DNA of 11,647 bases, taken from NCBI GenBank assembly GCA_012727515.1, contig JAAYGZ010000140.1, positions 1 to 11,647 of the forward strand, given 5' to 3'. The position numbers were made by a program, and so were the translations under genes. The notes under the pieces were generated by a model that had not been told where the DNA came from, did not search any database, and saw only the letters and a list, made by a program, of their open reading frames with translations. Origin of the DNA: Desulfovibrionales bacterium. GTDB taxonomy: Bacteria > Desulfobacterota > Desulfovibrionia > Desulfovibrionales > Desulfomicrobiaceae. Below, one piece after another: positions 1 to 6,089 of the stretch (its first letter is position 1; every line of letters begins with the position of its first letter).

Positions 1-1
1 A

Positions 2-1048
2 CTGACATCAGAGCAGGAAGAATTTGTAAGCCTGGCCATGAAATCTTCAGCTCGTTTGACTGCGCTGTTATCAGACCTTCTTGATCTGTCGCGCATTGAA
101 TCCGGGCGCATGGTGGTGCGTGAGATGGAATTTGCGGTGCACAATCTGCGGGACAGTGTGCTGGAGCTGTTTTCGGTGGCAGCGCAGGAAAAAGAAACAA
201 TCCTGTCTGTTATCATGAGCCCGGACCTGCCAGCTACACTCATTGGTGATGAAACCCGTATCCAGCAGATCATCTTTAATCTGGTGGGCAACGCCATTAA
301 GTTTACGTTCCAGGGGCAGGTGGAGCTGTCTCTCAGTCTTATGTCTGGCACCAGAACACACCCGTGCCAGATGCTGATCATGGCTTCGGACACGGGCGTT
401 GGCATTCCTGATGATCGGCTGGACGATATTTTTCATCCATTTGTGCAGGGTGATGGCTCGTATGTGCGCGATTATCAGGGCGCAGGCCTTGGCCTGGCTA
501 TTGTGCGCCGTCTGGTTCTGCTGATGGGCGGAACACTGGCCACCTGCAGCGAAGCAGACGCAGGAACGTGCATTGCAGTTGCCCTGCCTCTGCATCTGCC
601 AGAACATGCGACCCTATGCTCTCCAGAATCAACCCGTCCTGCTCATGACAAAGACGCAGCCCCAGAGCCAGGAGCAAAATTGGTGTTATTTGTGGAAGAT
701 GATGAGGTTAATCAACTGACCGGCACTATTTTATTAAAAAAATTGGGCCTGGCAGTTATGACTGCTTCCAATGGCAAAGATGCGGTGCACCTGGTCCATG
801 AACACCCGATAGATATTGTGATCATGGATATTCAGATGCCTGTTATGGACGGCATAGCCGCAACCCAGGCTATTCGCAGTTCATCTGTTCTTGGAAAACG
901 CGCTCAGATGCCCATTATTGCCATGACTGCCTATGCCATGAGCGGTGACAAGGAAAAATTTCTTCAGGCAGGTATGGACGGCTACCTTTCCAAACCAGTG
1001 CAGATAAAAGAGCTGCGCCAGGCTATTCACTGCGTTATGCAGAAATAA
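2..1048 (+). CDS. Hybrid sensor histidine kinase/response regulator, 5' end outside window
   Basis: This is the C-terminal part of a two-component hybrid kinase. The frame is open to the left edge: the 12 codons before the first ATG (base 38) encode LTSEQEEFVSLA, which runs straight into the second helix of a HisKA dimerisation domain (LLSDLLDLSRIESGRM). The true start and the phospho-accepting His therefore lie outside. Numbering from the ATG at 38, a HATPase_c domain covers about 30-190, with an N box (QQIIFNLVGNAIKF, about 76-89), a G1 box (DTGVGIP, 118-124) and a G2 box (GAGLGLAIV, 148-156). A short linker (about 190-212) leads to a complete receiver domain (213-336), with acidic pair D221/D222, phospho-acceptor D264 in VIMDIQMP, and K319 before P320. 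No HPt domain follows, so phosphotransfer would need a separate HPt protein or an intramolecular role. The input domain and signal are unknown. It is convergent with the betaine transporter and need not be related to it. Confidence 0.93.
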   Translation: MTSEQEEFVSLAMKSSARLTALLSDLLDLSRIESGRMVVREMEFAVHNLRDSVLELFSVAAQEKETILSVIMSPDLPATLIGDETRIQQIIFNLVGNAIKFTFQGQVELSLSLMSGTRTHPCQMLIMASDTGVGIPDDRLDDIFHPFVQGDGSYVRDYQGAGLGLAIVRRLVLLMGGTLATCSEADAGTCIAVALPLHLPEHATLCSPESTRPAHDKDAAPEPGAKLVLFVEDDEVNQLTGTILLKKLGLAVMTASNGKDAVHLVHEHPIDIVIMDIQMPVMDGIAATQAIRSSSVLGKRAQMPIIAMTAYAMSGDKEKFLQAGMDGYLSKPVQIKELRQAIHCVMQK

Positions 1049-1062
1049 TGATGTGTTGTGTG

Positions 1063-1106
1063 TGTCATGGATGGCCCAGGCGCTGGTGCCCAGGCCAAGC
1101 ATGACA
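1063..1106. terminator. Imperfect 44-bp palindrome, probable bidirectional terminator
   Basis: It lies in the 68-bp gap between the convergent kinase and betaine-binding-protein genes. Nested arms pair as TGTCATG/CATGACA, TGGCC/GGCCA and GGCGC/GTGCC (one G-T pair), separated by two symmetric 2-nt internal loops, with the centre at 1084/1085. Its position 14 bp after one stop and 10 bp after the other suits a shared terminator. No clean T-run follows on either strand, so termination is inferred from structure and place. Confidence 0.5.
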
Positions 1107-1116
1107 ATTCAGTCAA

Positions 1117-1953
1117 TTACTTATTCATCCATCCGCGCACAGTATCCGGATATTCTTTCAGAAAACGCTGGGCATTTTCTTCAGGCGTACCGCCTTCCTG
1201 ATTCCAGGCCATGACCATCTGCAACTGGTTGGGAGAGTCCCACTTAAAATTGGAGAAAAAGGAGTGCACTTCAGGCAGATCAGCCTTTAATCCCTTGCGG
1301 ACAATGGCCTCGATCATTTCCTCGCCACCCAGCGCGCCCTTGGGGTCATCCAGGTATTTCAAGTCCCATTTGCCAAACATCCAGTGTGGTGACCAGCCCG
1401 TGACCACAACCCAGGTATTATTTTTTATGGCATCAGCCAGGGCCGCAGTCATGGTTGCGCCGCTTCCTTCCATGAGTTCCAGTTTCAGACCATAGTCCTG
1501 TATGGCCTGTTCGGACAACTTCATCAGGCCAGCTCCAGGATCAATGCCCACAATGACATTGTTAAATTTTTCAGCATGGGCATCAAGTTCTTCAATGGAG
1601 TTAATGGTCACATAGCTAGGCACTGCCCAGCCCAGTTTGGCACCCCCGGTAACAACAGAGACCCGCTCCACCTTGTCCTGGACCTTGGCATAGTAATCAG
1701 CATGGGTCACTGGCAGCCAGGCCGTGAGAATGGCGTCCACATCCCCTGTGCCCAGGGCCTGCCACATGGCAGCAGCAGCAACCGGCAGGATTTCCACCTC
1801 ATAGCCCATTTTTTCTAAAGCAGCCTGGGCCACAGACGTGCTGGCTGTTGCGCAATCCCATTCCACATAGGCAATACGGACTTTTCCTTGTGCAGCCAAA
1901 ACAGGCTGGGCAACAAGCATAATGACCACAAGCATGAAGAGTACTTTTTTCAT
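1117..1953 (-). CDS. proX: Glycine betaine/compatible-solute ABC transporter, periplasmic substrate-binding protein (OpuAC/ProX family)
   Basis: This protein binds a quaternary-ammonium osmolyte in the periplasm and hands it to the ProW permease. The start at 1953 was chosen over an ATG 33 bp upstream because AAGGAG sits 6 nt before it and the product (278 aa) then begins MKKVLFMLVV with a typical signal peptide, likely cut after ALA at about residue 20. The mature part starts KVRIAYVEWDCATAST, typical of the OpuAC fold. Trp residues at 32, 64, 79, 109, 187 and 191 include those in the motifs VEWD, TAWLP, LGWAVP and TGWSPHW. Such residues form the aromatic cage that holds the trimethylammonium group in this family; which of them line the pocket here is inferred. 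No lipobox Cys is present, so a soluble periplasmic protein is expected. It is the last gene of the importer operon, 10 bp after proW. Glycine betaine, proline betaine and choline cannot be told apart from sequence alone. Confidence 0.93.
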   Translation of the reverse strand: MKKVLFMLVVIMLVAQPVLAAQGKVRIAYVEWDCATASTSVAQAALEKMGYEVEILPVAAAAMWQALGTGDVDAILTAWLPVTHADYYAKVQDKVERVSVVTGGAKLGWAVPSYVTINSIEELDAHAEKFNNVIVGIDPGAGLMKLSEQAIQDYGLKLELMEGSGATMTAALADAIKNNTWVVVTGWSPHWMFGKWDLKYLDDPKGALGGEEMIEAIVRKGLKADLPEVHSFFSNFKWDSPNQLQMVMAWNQEGGTPEENAQRFLKEYPDTVRGWMNK

Positions 1954-1959
1954 CAGATT

Positions 1960-1965
1960 CTCCTT
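1960..1965 (-). promoter_or_regulatory. Shine-Dalgarno site of the substrate-binding protein gene
   Basis: AAGGAG on the minus strand shares its AA with the TAA stop of the permease gene and lies 6 nt before the ATG at 1953. It decides the start of the binding protein in favour of MKKVLF over the upstream in-frame ATG at 1986, which has no such site and would not give a clean signal peptide. Confidence 0.8.
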
Positions 1966-2803
1966 ATTTTTTTTGTTTTGGGGCACCGAGTTTCTGCAGT
2001 ACCCGGTCCAGAATCATGGCAATAATCACAATGGCAATGCCTGCCTCAAACCCATGTCCCATCTGCAAACGCTGAATGGCTTTCCACACTTCACCACCCA
2101 GGCCCTTGGCCCCTATCATGGAGGCAATCACCACCATGGACAGGGCGAGCATCACGGTCTGGTTTACTCCTGCCATGATGGTTGACGCGGCCAATGGTAA
2201 ATCAAGCTTGAGCAGGCGCTGCCAGCGCGTTGCGCCAAGGGCTACAGAGCATTCAACCAGTTCAGCAGGAACCTGGCGAATTCCCAGGCAGGTAAAGCGA
2301 ATAGCCGGGGGCATGGAAAAAATCACTGTGGAAAAAATCGCTGCTGTTTTGCCCAGGCCAAAAAAAGGAATGGCCGGAATAAGATACACAAAGGCGGGCA
2401 TGGTTTGCATTATATCCAGCACAGGCATGACTATTTTGTGCAGCCGGGCGCTGATGGCCACCACGATACCCAGGGGCACACCAAGAGCGATGGCGCAGAT
2501 TGTGGCCACCACAACCAATACAAGGGTGCTGATGGTGGCTGGCCAAAGCCCCATGTTCCAAATCAGAGCCAGACCAATGGCGCTGGCCACACTCATTTTG
2601 CGATCACGTGTCAGCAGCCAGATGCCACAAACAGCCAAGGCAATGAAGCCTGGAACAGGAATGGCAAGCAAGCCACTTTCCATAATCCGCAATACAGCTT
2701 CTACTACCTTGGCACTGGCCTTGGTAATAACAGCGAGATGAACAGCCAAAAAATCAATACCGGTTTCAATTGCTGTACCTATGGGTAACTTAGGTATGTT
2801 CAT
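1964..2803 (-). CDS. proW: Glycine betaine/proline betaine ABC transporter, inner-membrane permease
   Basis: This is the membrane channel subunit (279 aa) of the osmolyte importer, expected to act as a dimer in the cytoplasmic membrane. Hydrophobic segments are visible at about 50-65, 74-90, 92-118, 124-148, 154-168, 206-230 and 253-268. The cytoplasmic EAA loop that docks on the ATPase is clear at about 180-203 (ELVECSVALGATRWQRLLKL). The segment MPAFVYLIPAIPFFGLG (135-151) is characteristic of ProW/OpuAB permeases. The ATG at 2801-2803 overlaps the ATPase stop as ATGA, so the two are probably translationally coupled. The length is that of an OpuAB-type permease; the long N-terminal extension of E. 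coli ProW is absent. No substrate-binding domain is fused to it, consistent with the separate binding protein downstream. Confidence 0.94.
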   Translation of the reverse strand: MNIPKLPIGTAIETGIDFLAVHLAVITKASAKVVEAVLRIMESGLLAIPVPGFIALAVCGIWLLTRDRKMSVASAIGLALIWNMGLWPATISTLVLVVVATICAIALGVPLGIVVAISARLHKIVMPVLDIMQTMPAFVYLIPAIPFFGLGKTAAIFSTVIFSMPPAIRFTCLGIRQVPAELVECSVALGATRWQRLLKLDLPLAASTIMAGVNQTVMLALSMVVIASMIGAKGLGGEVWKAIQRLQMGHGFEAGIAIVIIAMILDRVLQKLGAPKQKK

Positions 2804-3993
2804 GCTACACCTCCGCGCTCAGCCAGAACAGCGACCAGGGTGCCTCGCACAATAACACCTTTGAATTTATTATTTTCATCAGCAACTGCCAAAGGATAGG
2901 GCAGATCAGACATAATCTCGAACAATTCCTGGGCCGGCGTAGAGGGCAAAACAGTTTTGATATCTGTGCAAATACCTTCTGAAAGCTGGTCTTTTCCCTG
3001 AGCAGCCAGGGACGCGGCAGCATCGGCCGAGACAATGCCAACCAAGCGCTGGTTATGATCCACCACAAATAAATACGCGATATTGTGTTTACGCATTTTG
3101 CGCAGAGCTGCGCGTGGGCCGTCAGCAGGCAGGTAAGCCACTGCCTCACTGTGTTTCATAACAGACTCGGCGGTAAAAACCTTGGTGACATCAACGTCCT
3201 GGACAAAGCGAGCCACATATTCTGTTGCCGGGCTGGTCAGGATCTGTTCTGGAGTGCCGATTTGTACAATGGCCCCATCTTTCATTAAAATAACGCGATC
3301 CCCCAGCTTCAGGGCCTCGTCCAGATCATGGGAGATAAAGACAATGGTCTTGCGCAAGGTGTTTTGCATATTGATCAGTTCATCCTGCATGTCCCGACGA
3401 ATAAGCGGGTCCAGGGCGCTGAAGGCCTCATCCATGAGCAGAATATCTGGTGACAAGGCCAGGGCGCGCGCCAGGCCAACACGCTGCTGCATCCCACCGG
3501 ACAATTCACGGGGATACGCATCAGCCCAGGTTTCAAGACCTACCAGGGCCAGAACTTCTGTGGCCCTGCTCAGGCGCTCTGCCTTGGGAATACCCTGGAT
3601 TTCAAGGCCCATGGCTGTATTTTCACGCACTGTCCGATGAGGAAAAAGAGCAAAATTCTGAAAAACCATAGCCATTTTACGCTGACGAATCTGGCGCAGT
3701 TCACGCTCACCCATGGTCATGACATCTTTGCCGTCAATGAGCACTGAACCTGCGGTGGGGGTGATAAGCCGGTTCAGGCAGCGAACCAGCGTTGATTTAC
3801 CACTGCCGGACAAACCCATGATAACAACTGTTTCTCCTTCCTGAACTTCAAAAGAAGCATTGTGCACGCCCACCCCATGACGAATGGCGGCCATAATTTC
3901 TGCTTTGCTTTTTCCCTGGGCCAGCATGTCCATGGCCTTTTTGGGATGTGGGCCAAAAATTTTATATACATTACGGACCTGTATTTTTGTCAT
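2800..3993 (-). CDS. proV: Glycine betaine/proline betaine ABC transporter ATP-binding protein with C-terminal CBS domains
   Basis: This is the ATPase that drives osmolyte uptake (397 aa from the start chosen here). The ATG at 3993 follows AAGGAG by 5 nt; an in-frame ATG nine codons upstream lacks such a site. The N-terminus (IQVRNVYKIFGPHPKKA) matches the ProV/OpuAA family closely. The nucleotide-binding domain holds Walker A GLSGSGKST (60-68), Q-loop VFQNFALFPH (110-119), signature LSGGMQQR (164-171), Walker B ILLMDEAFSALD (184-195) and H-loop H222. A CBS pair fills about 275-390 (ESVMKHSEAV and GICTDIKTVLP begin the halves). In OpuA such domains gate transport by ionic strength, aided by a charged tail. 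Here the tail is short and not acidic (AERGGVA), so the sensing mode may differ. It is the first gene of the operon, and its stop overlaps the permease start. Confidence 0.96.
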   Translation of the reverse strand: MTKIQVRNVYKIFGPHPKKAMDMLAQGKSKAEIMAAIRHGVGVHNASFEVQEGETVVIMGLSGSGKSTLVRCLNRLITPTAGSVLIDGKDVMTMGERELRQIRQRKMAMVFQNFALFPHRTVRENTAMGLEIQGIPKAERLSRATEVLALVGLETWADAYPRELSGGMQQRVGLARALALSPDILLMDEAFSALDPLIRRDMQDELINMQNTLRKTIVFISHDLDEALKLGDRVILMKDGAIVQIGTPEQILTSPATEYVARFVQDVDVTKVFTAESVMKHSEAVAYLPADGPRAALRKMRKHNIAYLFVVDHNQRLVGIVSADAAASLAAQGKDQLSEGICTDIKTVLPSTPAQELFEIMSDLPYPLAVADENNKFKGVIVRGTLVAVLAERGGVA

Positions 3994-3998
3994 CCAAT

Positions 3999-4004
3999 CT
4001 CCTT
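3999..4004 (-). promoter_or_regulatory. Shine-Dalgarno site of proV
   Basis: AAGGAG on the minus strand ends 5 nt before the ATG at 3993. It favours the start MTKIQVRN over an in-frame ATG pair about 24-27 bp upstream, and family homology also begins at this Met. Confidence 0.75.
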
Positions 4005-4122
4005 GGTTTATGTTCATCACGAAAAAATCTGAAGGGGCAAGGGGCTAAGGAGGTGTCAATACAGGCTTTGTGCAGAAACAGCTCTATGACTCACCCGTGG
4101 AACTCTTTTTTGAGCATCGGGC

Positions 4123-4150
4123 ATTGTACGTACAAATGTTGACCTGAAAA
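4123..4150 (-). promoter_or_regulatory. Candidate sigma-70 promoter of the proVWX operon
   Basis: Read on the minus strand, TTTTCA (4150-4145, four of six -35 consensus bases) is followed after 16 bp by TACAAT (4128-4123, five of six -10 bases). A transcript would start near 4116 and carry a leader of about 120 nt before proV. A second -35-like TTGACA (4059-4054, minus strand) has no good -10 at normal spacing. The call is by eye only. Confidence 0.3.
4124..4135. promoter_or_regulatory. Perfect 12-bp palindrome TTGTACGTACAA, candidate operator
   Basis: A perfect dyad lies in the 202-bp gap between the PAS-LuxR gene and the betaine importer operon, overlapping the candidate -10 of the latter. 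This would suit a dimeric repressor. The cognate regulator is unknown; the adjacent LuxR-type protein is one possibility. Confidence 0.35.
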
Positions 4151-4169
4151 GGGGAGAAAAAGGGGAGAT

Positions 4170-4193
4170 ATCGGGTAGGTGCTTCTACCCGAT
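4170..4193 (-). terminator. Hairpin terminator after the PAS-LuxR gene
   Basis: A perfect 9-bp stem, ATCGGGTAG/CTACCCGAT, with a 6-nt loop starts 2 bp after the TGA stop of the regulator gene. On the minus strand it is followed by pyrimidine-rich ATCTCCCCTTTTT. On the plus strand it is followed by TTT. It probably isolates the regulator from the importer operon downstream, with leaky read-through possible because the T-run is interrupted. Confidence 0.65.
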
Positions 4194-4195
4194 TT

Positions 4196-5335
4196 TCAGA
4201 GCGGTGCGTGATTCTGTAAAAATGCAGATAACGAGGTGGAGCTTCCTTTGAGGCCCAATTTTTGGCGGATATTTTTGCGATGGCTTTGCAGTGTTTCAAA
4301 TGCAATATAGAGTTCTTCGGCAATGGCCTTGCCTTGCCAGCCTTGCTGAATCAAACGGCAGATATCCATTTCTCTGGGCGTCAGCACCATGGGCAGAGAT
4401 ACCTGGCCTGTTTGCGTGTCACTTAAATCGGCTATTTTTTCTTTCAGGGCCGATTGAAATGCCTCGCGCACCAATGGAGAATCTTCGCGCACCAAGCGGT
4501 CCACTGCGGGCAAAACCTCTTCGCGCACCTGCTGAACAAGCTCTTCTTTGAGTTCTTGTTTTTCTTCCTCAACTGTGCGCAGAACCTGCTTTAAGGCAAT
4601 GTTCATACCTGCCACGGTCTGTCGTGTTTTCTCCAGATCCTGTTCCAGGGCCATGTGTTGGCGCAGATCACGAAGCATAATCTGGTACAGACGAGCGCCC
4701 TCAGTGCTCAGACAGCGCATCCTGAGTTTGACAGGCACCACTGTGCCGCCACTTACTGTGGACAAAGGACGACGCCATGAGGCCCCGACATTGAGTTTGC
4801 TGATGGCATGGGTGATACTTTCCTGATCATCTGGATGGATAATGGTCAGAAAATTTCTGTTGGTCAGTGGCAGGTCCGCATCAGGGGCATAGACTTTTTG
4901 GGCTCTGCGATTGGCAACGAGTATGGTAAGTGTGCTGTCAATCAGAATGATTGCGTCCCGTGCATCATGAAACACTGCATTAAAAACAGTGTAATCCACC
5001 AAAGCGGGTAATGCAGAAGAAGTCTGAGCAGAGGTGGGATGTTCTGTTTCCGCAAGGCCCGGACACAAGGCCGGGGTCAGACACACCACAAAGCCCCCAC
5101 GCGGGGCCAGTGTGTCGGGCAAAGGTGCAAGGCGGGCAAGCATGTGTTTTCCGCCCAGGGCAGGGGGCGAACAGGGCAAGGTGTGAGGAGGATCGCGGGT
5201 CAGGTAGCTGTCCTGCTCGTCCAGGCCAAGAACTGTACTCAGAGCTTGGCCCTGGGCGTCAGGCCAGGGCTGACCTTCACCATGAATATGTACAACTGTG
5301 CCAGTTGCATCGCAGAAAAAGAGCGTTATGAACAT
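4196..5335 (-). CDS. PAS domain-containing LuxR-family transcriptional regulator
   Basis: This is a 379-aa sensor-regulator. Residues 1-110 resemble no domain I recognise. A PAS domain follows at about 114-225 (FHDARDAIILIDSTLTILVANR, then IIHPDDQESI). A charged helical, probably coiled-coil stretch spans about 226-305 (LEKTRQTVAGMNIALKQVL, then EEEKQELKEEL). The C-terminus (about 316-375) is a LuxR-type helix-turn-helix: LTPREMDICRLIQQGWQGKAIAEELYIAFETLQSHRKNIRQKL, read in two parts. There is no receiver domain with a phospho-Asp, so the likely input is a PAS ligand, a redox change or a partner protein. The start at 5335 is the first ATG, but it has no convincing ribosome site, and a hairpin ends 13 nt before it. 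A later start at residue 65 is conceivable. Targets are unknown; the downstream osmolyte importer is the nearest candidate. Confidence 0.88.
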   Translation of the reverse strand: MFITLFFCDATGTVVHIHGEGQPWPDAQGQALSTVLGLDEQDSYLTRDPPHTLPCSPPALGGKHMLARLAPLPDTLAPRGGFVVCLTPALCPGLAETEHPTSAQTSSALPALVDYTVFNAVFHDARDAIILIDSTLTILVANRRAQKVYAPDADLPLTNRNFLTIIHPDDQESITHAISKLNVGASWRRPLSTVSGGTVVPVKLRMRCLSTEGARLYQIMLRDLRQHMALEQDLEKTRQTVAGMNIALKQVLRTVEEEKQELKEELVQQVREEVLPAVDRLVREDSPLVREAFQSALKEKIADLSDTQTGQVSLPMVLTPREMDICRLIQQGWQGKAIAEELYIAFETLQSHRKNIRQKLGLKGSSTSLSAFLQNHAPL

Positions 5336-5348
5336 AAATTTCTGACAA

Positions 5349-5383
5349 GGCAGCTCCGTGACGGCAATGACCAGGGAGCTGCC
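5349..5383 (-). terminator. Hairpin between the WrbA-type gene and the PAS-LuxR gene
   Basis: A perfect 9-bp stem (GGCAGCTCC/GGAGCTGCC) encloses a 17-nt loop. It starts about 24 bp after the stop of the WrbA-type gene and ends 13 nt before the ATG of the PAS-LuxR gene. The sequence after it on the minus strand (TTGTCAGAAATTT) is only partly T-rich. It may end the upstream transcript, or act as a leader structure of the regulator mRNA. Confidence 0.4.
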
Positions 5384-5407
5384 AGCAGGACAGGTTTACA
5401 GCGCAGA

Positions 5408-6016
5408 TCAGACAAGTTTTAAGGCCAGGTTAGCCAGGTGTCTGACCTGAAAACGCGCTCCTTCAAGTTCATTTTCTGATGGCTGGCGTGACCCATCTCC
5501 ACCAGCAATGGTGGACGCGCCATATGGCGATCCGCCTGTGACTTCATCCAGACGCATCTGCCCCTGAAACGAATAGGGCAGGCCAACCACGATCATGCCC
5601 TGGTGCAGCAGATAGGTATGGAAGGAGAGAATTGTTGACTCCTGGCCTCCATGCTGGGTGGCTGTGGAAACAAAGACCCCGCCAGGCTTGCCGATCAGTG
5701 TTCCCTGGGTCCACAGCCTGACTGTTGAATCCAGAAACTGACGCATCTGGCCGCTCATATTGCCAAAACGAGTTGGGGTGCCAAAAAGAATGGCATCTGC
5801 GGCACCAAGTTCATCTACTGTCACAACAGGAATCTCTGCCTGTGCGCGGGCAGCGTCCAATGCGCCCATTTTTTCCAGAATTTCATTGCTCAGGGTTTCC
5901 GGCACCCGGCGCAGCAGTACTTCGACTCCGGGAATTTCACGCGCTGCTTCTGCCGCAGCTTCAGCCAGGGTACGCACATGGCCGTAGGTGGAGTGATACA
6001 CTATCAGCATTTTCAT
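5408..6016 (-). CDS. wrbA: NAD(P)H:quinone oxidoreductase, WrbA type (flavodoxin-like)
   Basis: This is a cytoplasmic FMN enzyme of the WrbA family, which reduces quinones by two electrons using NAD(P)H and so avoids semiquinone radicals. The 202-aa length is normal for the family. The N-terminal FMN phosphate loop reads [14 protein letters not shown] (about residues 7-20). Further family motifs are [18 protein letters not shown] (about 78-95), [10 protein letters not shown] (about 116-125) and [20 protein letters not shown] (about 160-179). The ATG at 6016 follows GGAG at about 9 nt; a second in-frame ATG two codons later is less well placed. It lies 73 bp after cheA on the same strand and 72 bp before the PAS-LuxR gene, so read-through from the che operon or its own promoter are both possible. 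I found no strong -35/-10 pair in the gap. A role in oxidative or quinone stress is a family inference. Confidence 0.94.
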   Translation of the reverse strand: MKMLIVYHSTYGHVRTLAEAAAEAAREIPGVEVLLRRVPETLSNEILEKMGALDAARAQAEIPVVTVDELGAADAILFGTPTRFGNMSGQMRQFLDSTVRLWTQGTLIGKPGGVFVSTATQHGGQESTILSFHTYLLHQGMIVVGLPYSFQGQMRLDEVTGGSPYGASTIAGGDGSRQPSENELEGARFQVRHLANLALKLV

Positions 6017-6089
6017 GATTGTTCTCCGTGTAGTAAGGTTACATTCCAGGAAGTGTGGCCTCTGTCTTGTATTGCCTCAAAAAATGACC

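Noticed and set aside
71..607. Minus-strand open frame (178 codons) opposite the histidine kinase.
   Set aside because: The plus strand carries clear N, G1 and G2 kinase motifs across the same bases; the antisense product is His/Gln/Asn-rich and matches no family I know.
2076..2741. Long plus-strand open frame (221 codons) opposite the permease gene.
   Set aside because: It is low-complexity, Arg/Thr/Ala/Met-rich, antisense to an unambiguous ProW, with no ribosome site or recognisable domain; a codon-bias shadow.
4054..4059. Perfect TTGACA -35 hexamer on the minus strand upstream of proV.
   Set aside because: No acceptable -10 at 15-19 bp; the best candidates (TTCAGA, TCAGAT) need spacers of 20-21 bp.
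4047..4147. Possible small plus-strand gene: AAGGAGG at 4047-4053, then an open frame from GTG 4070 to TGA 4147 (about 25 aa, protein-like composition), followed by the hairpin at 4170-4193 with TTT.
   Set aside because: Spacing from the ribosome site to the GTG is about 16 nt, no ATG fits, and the hairpin is better explained as the terminator of the minus-strand regulator. RNA data would be needed to revive it.
6017..6089. Short inverted repeat GTAACCTTAC (minus strand) and TTGAGG upstream of wrbA as promoter or operator.
   Set aside because: The arms are only 4 bp and the -10 partner of TTGAGG is poor; not above chance.
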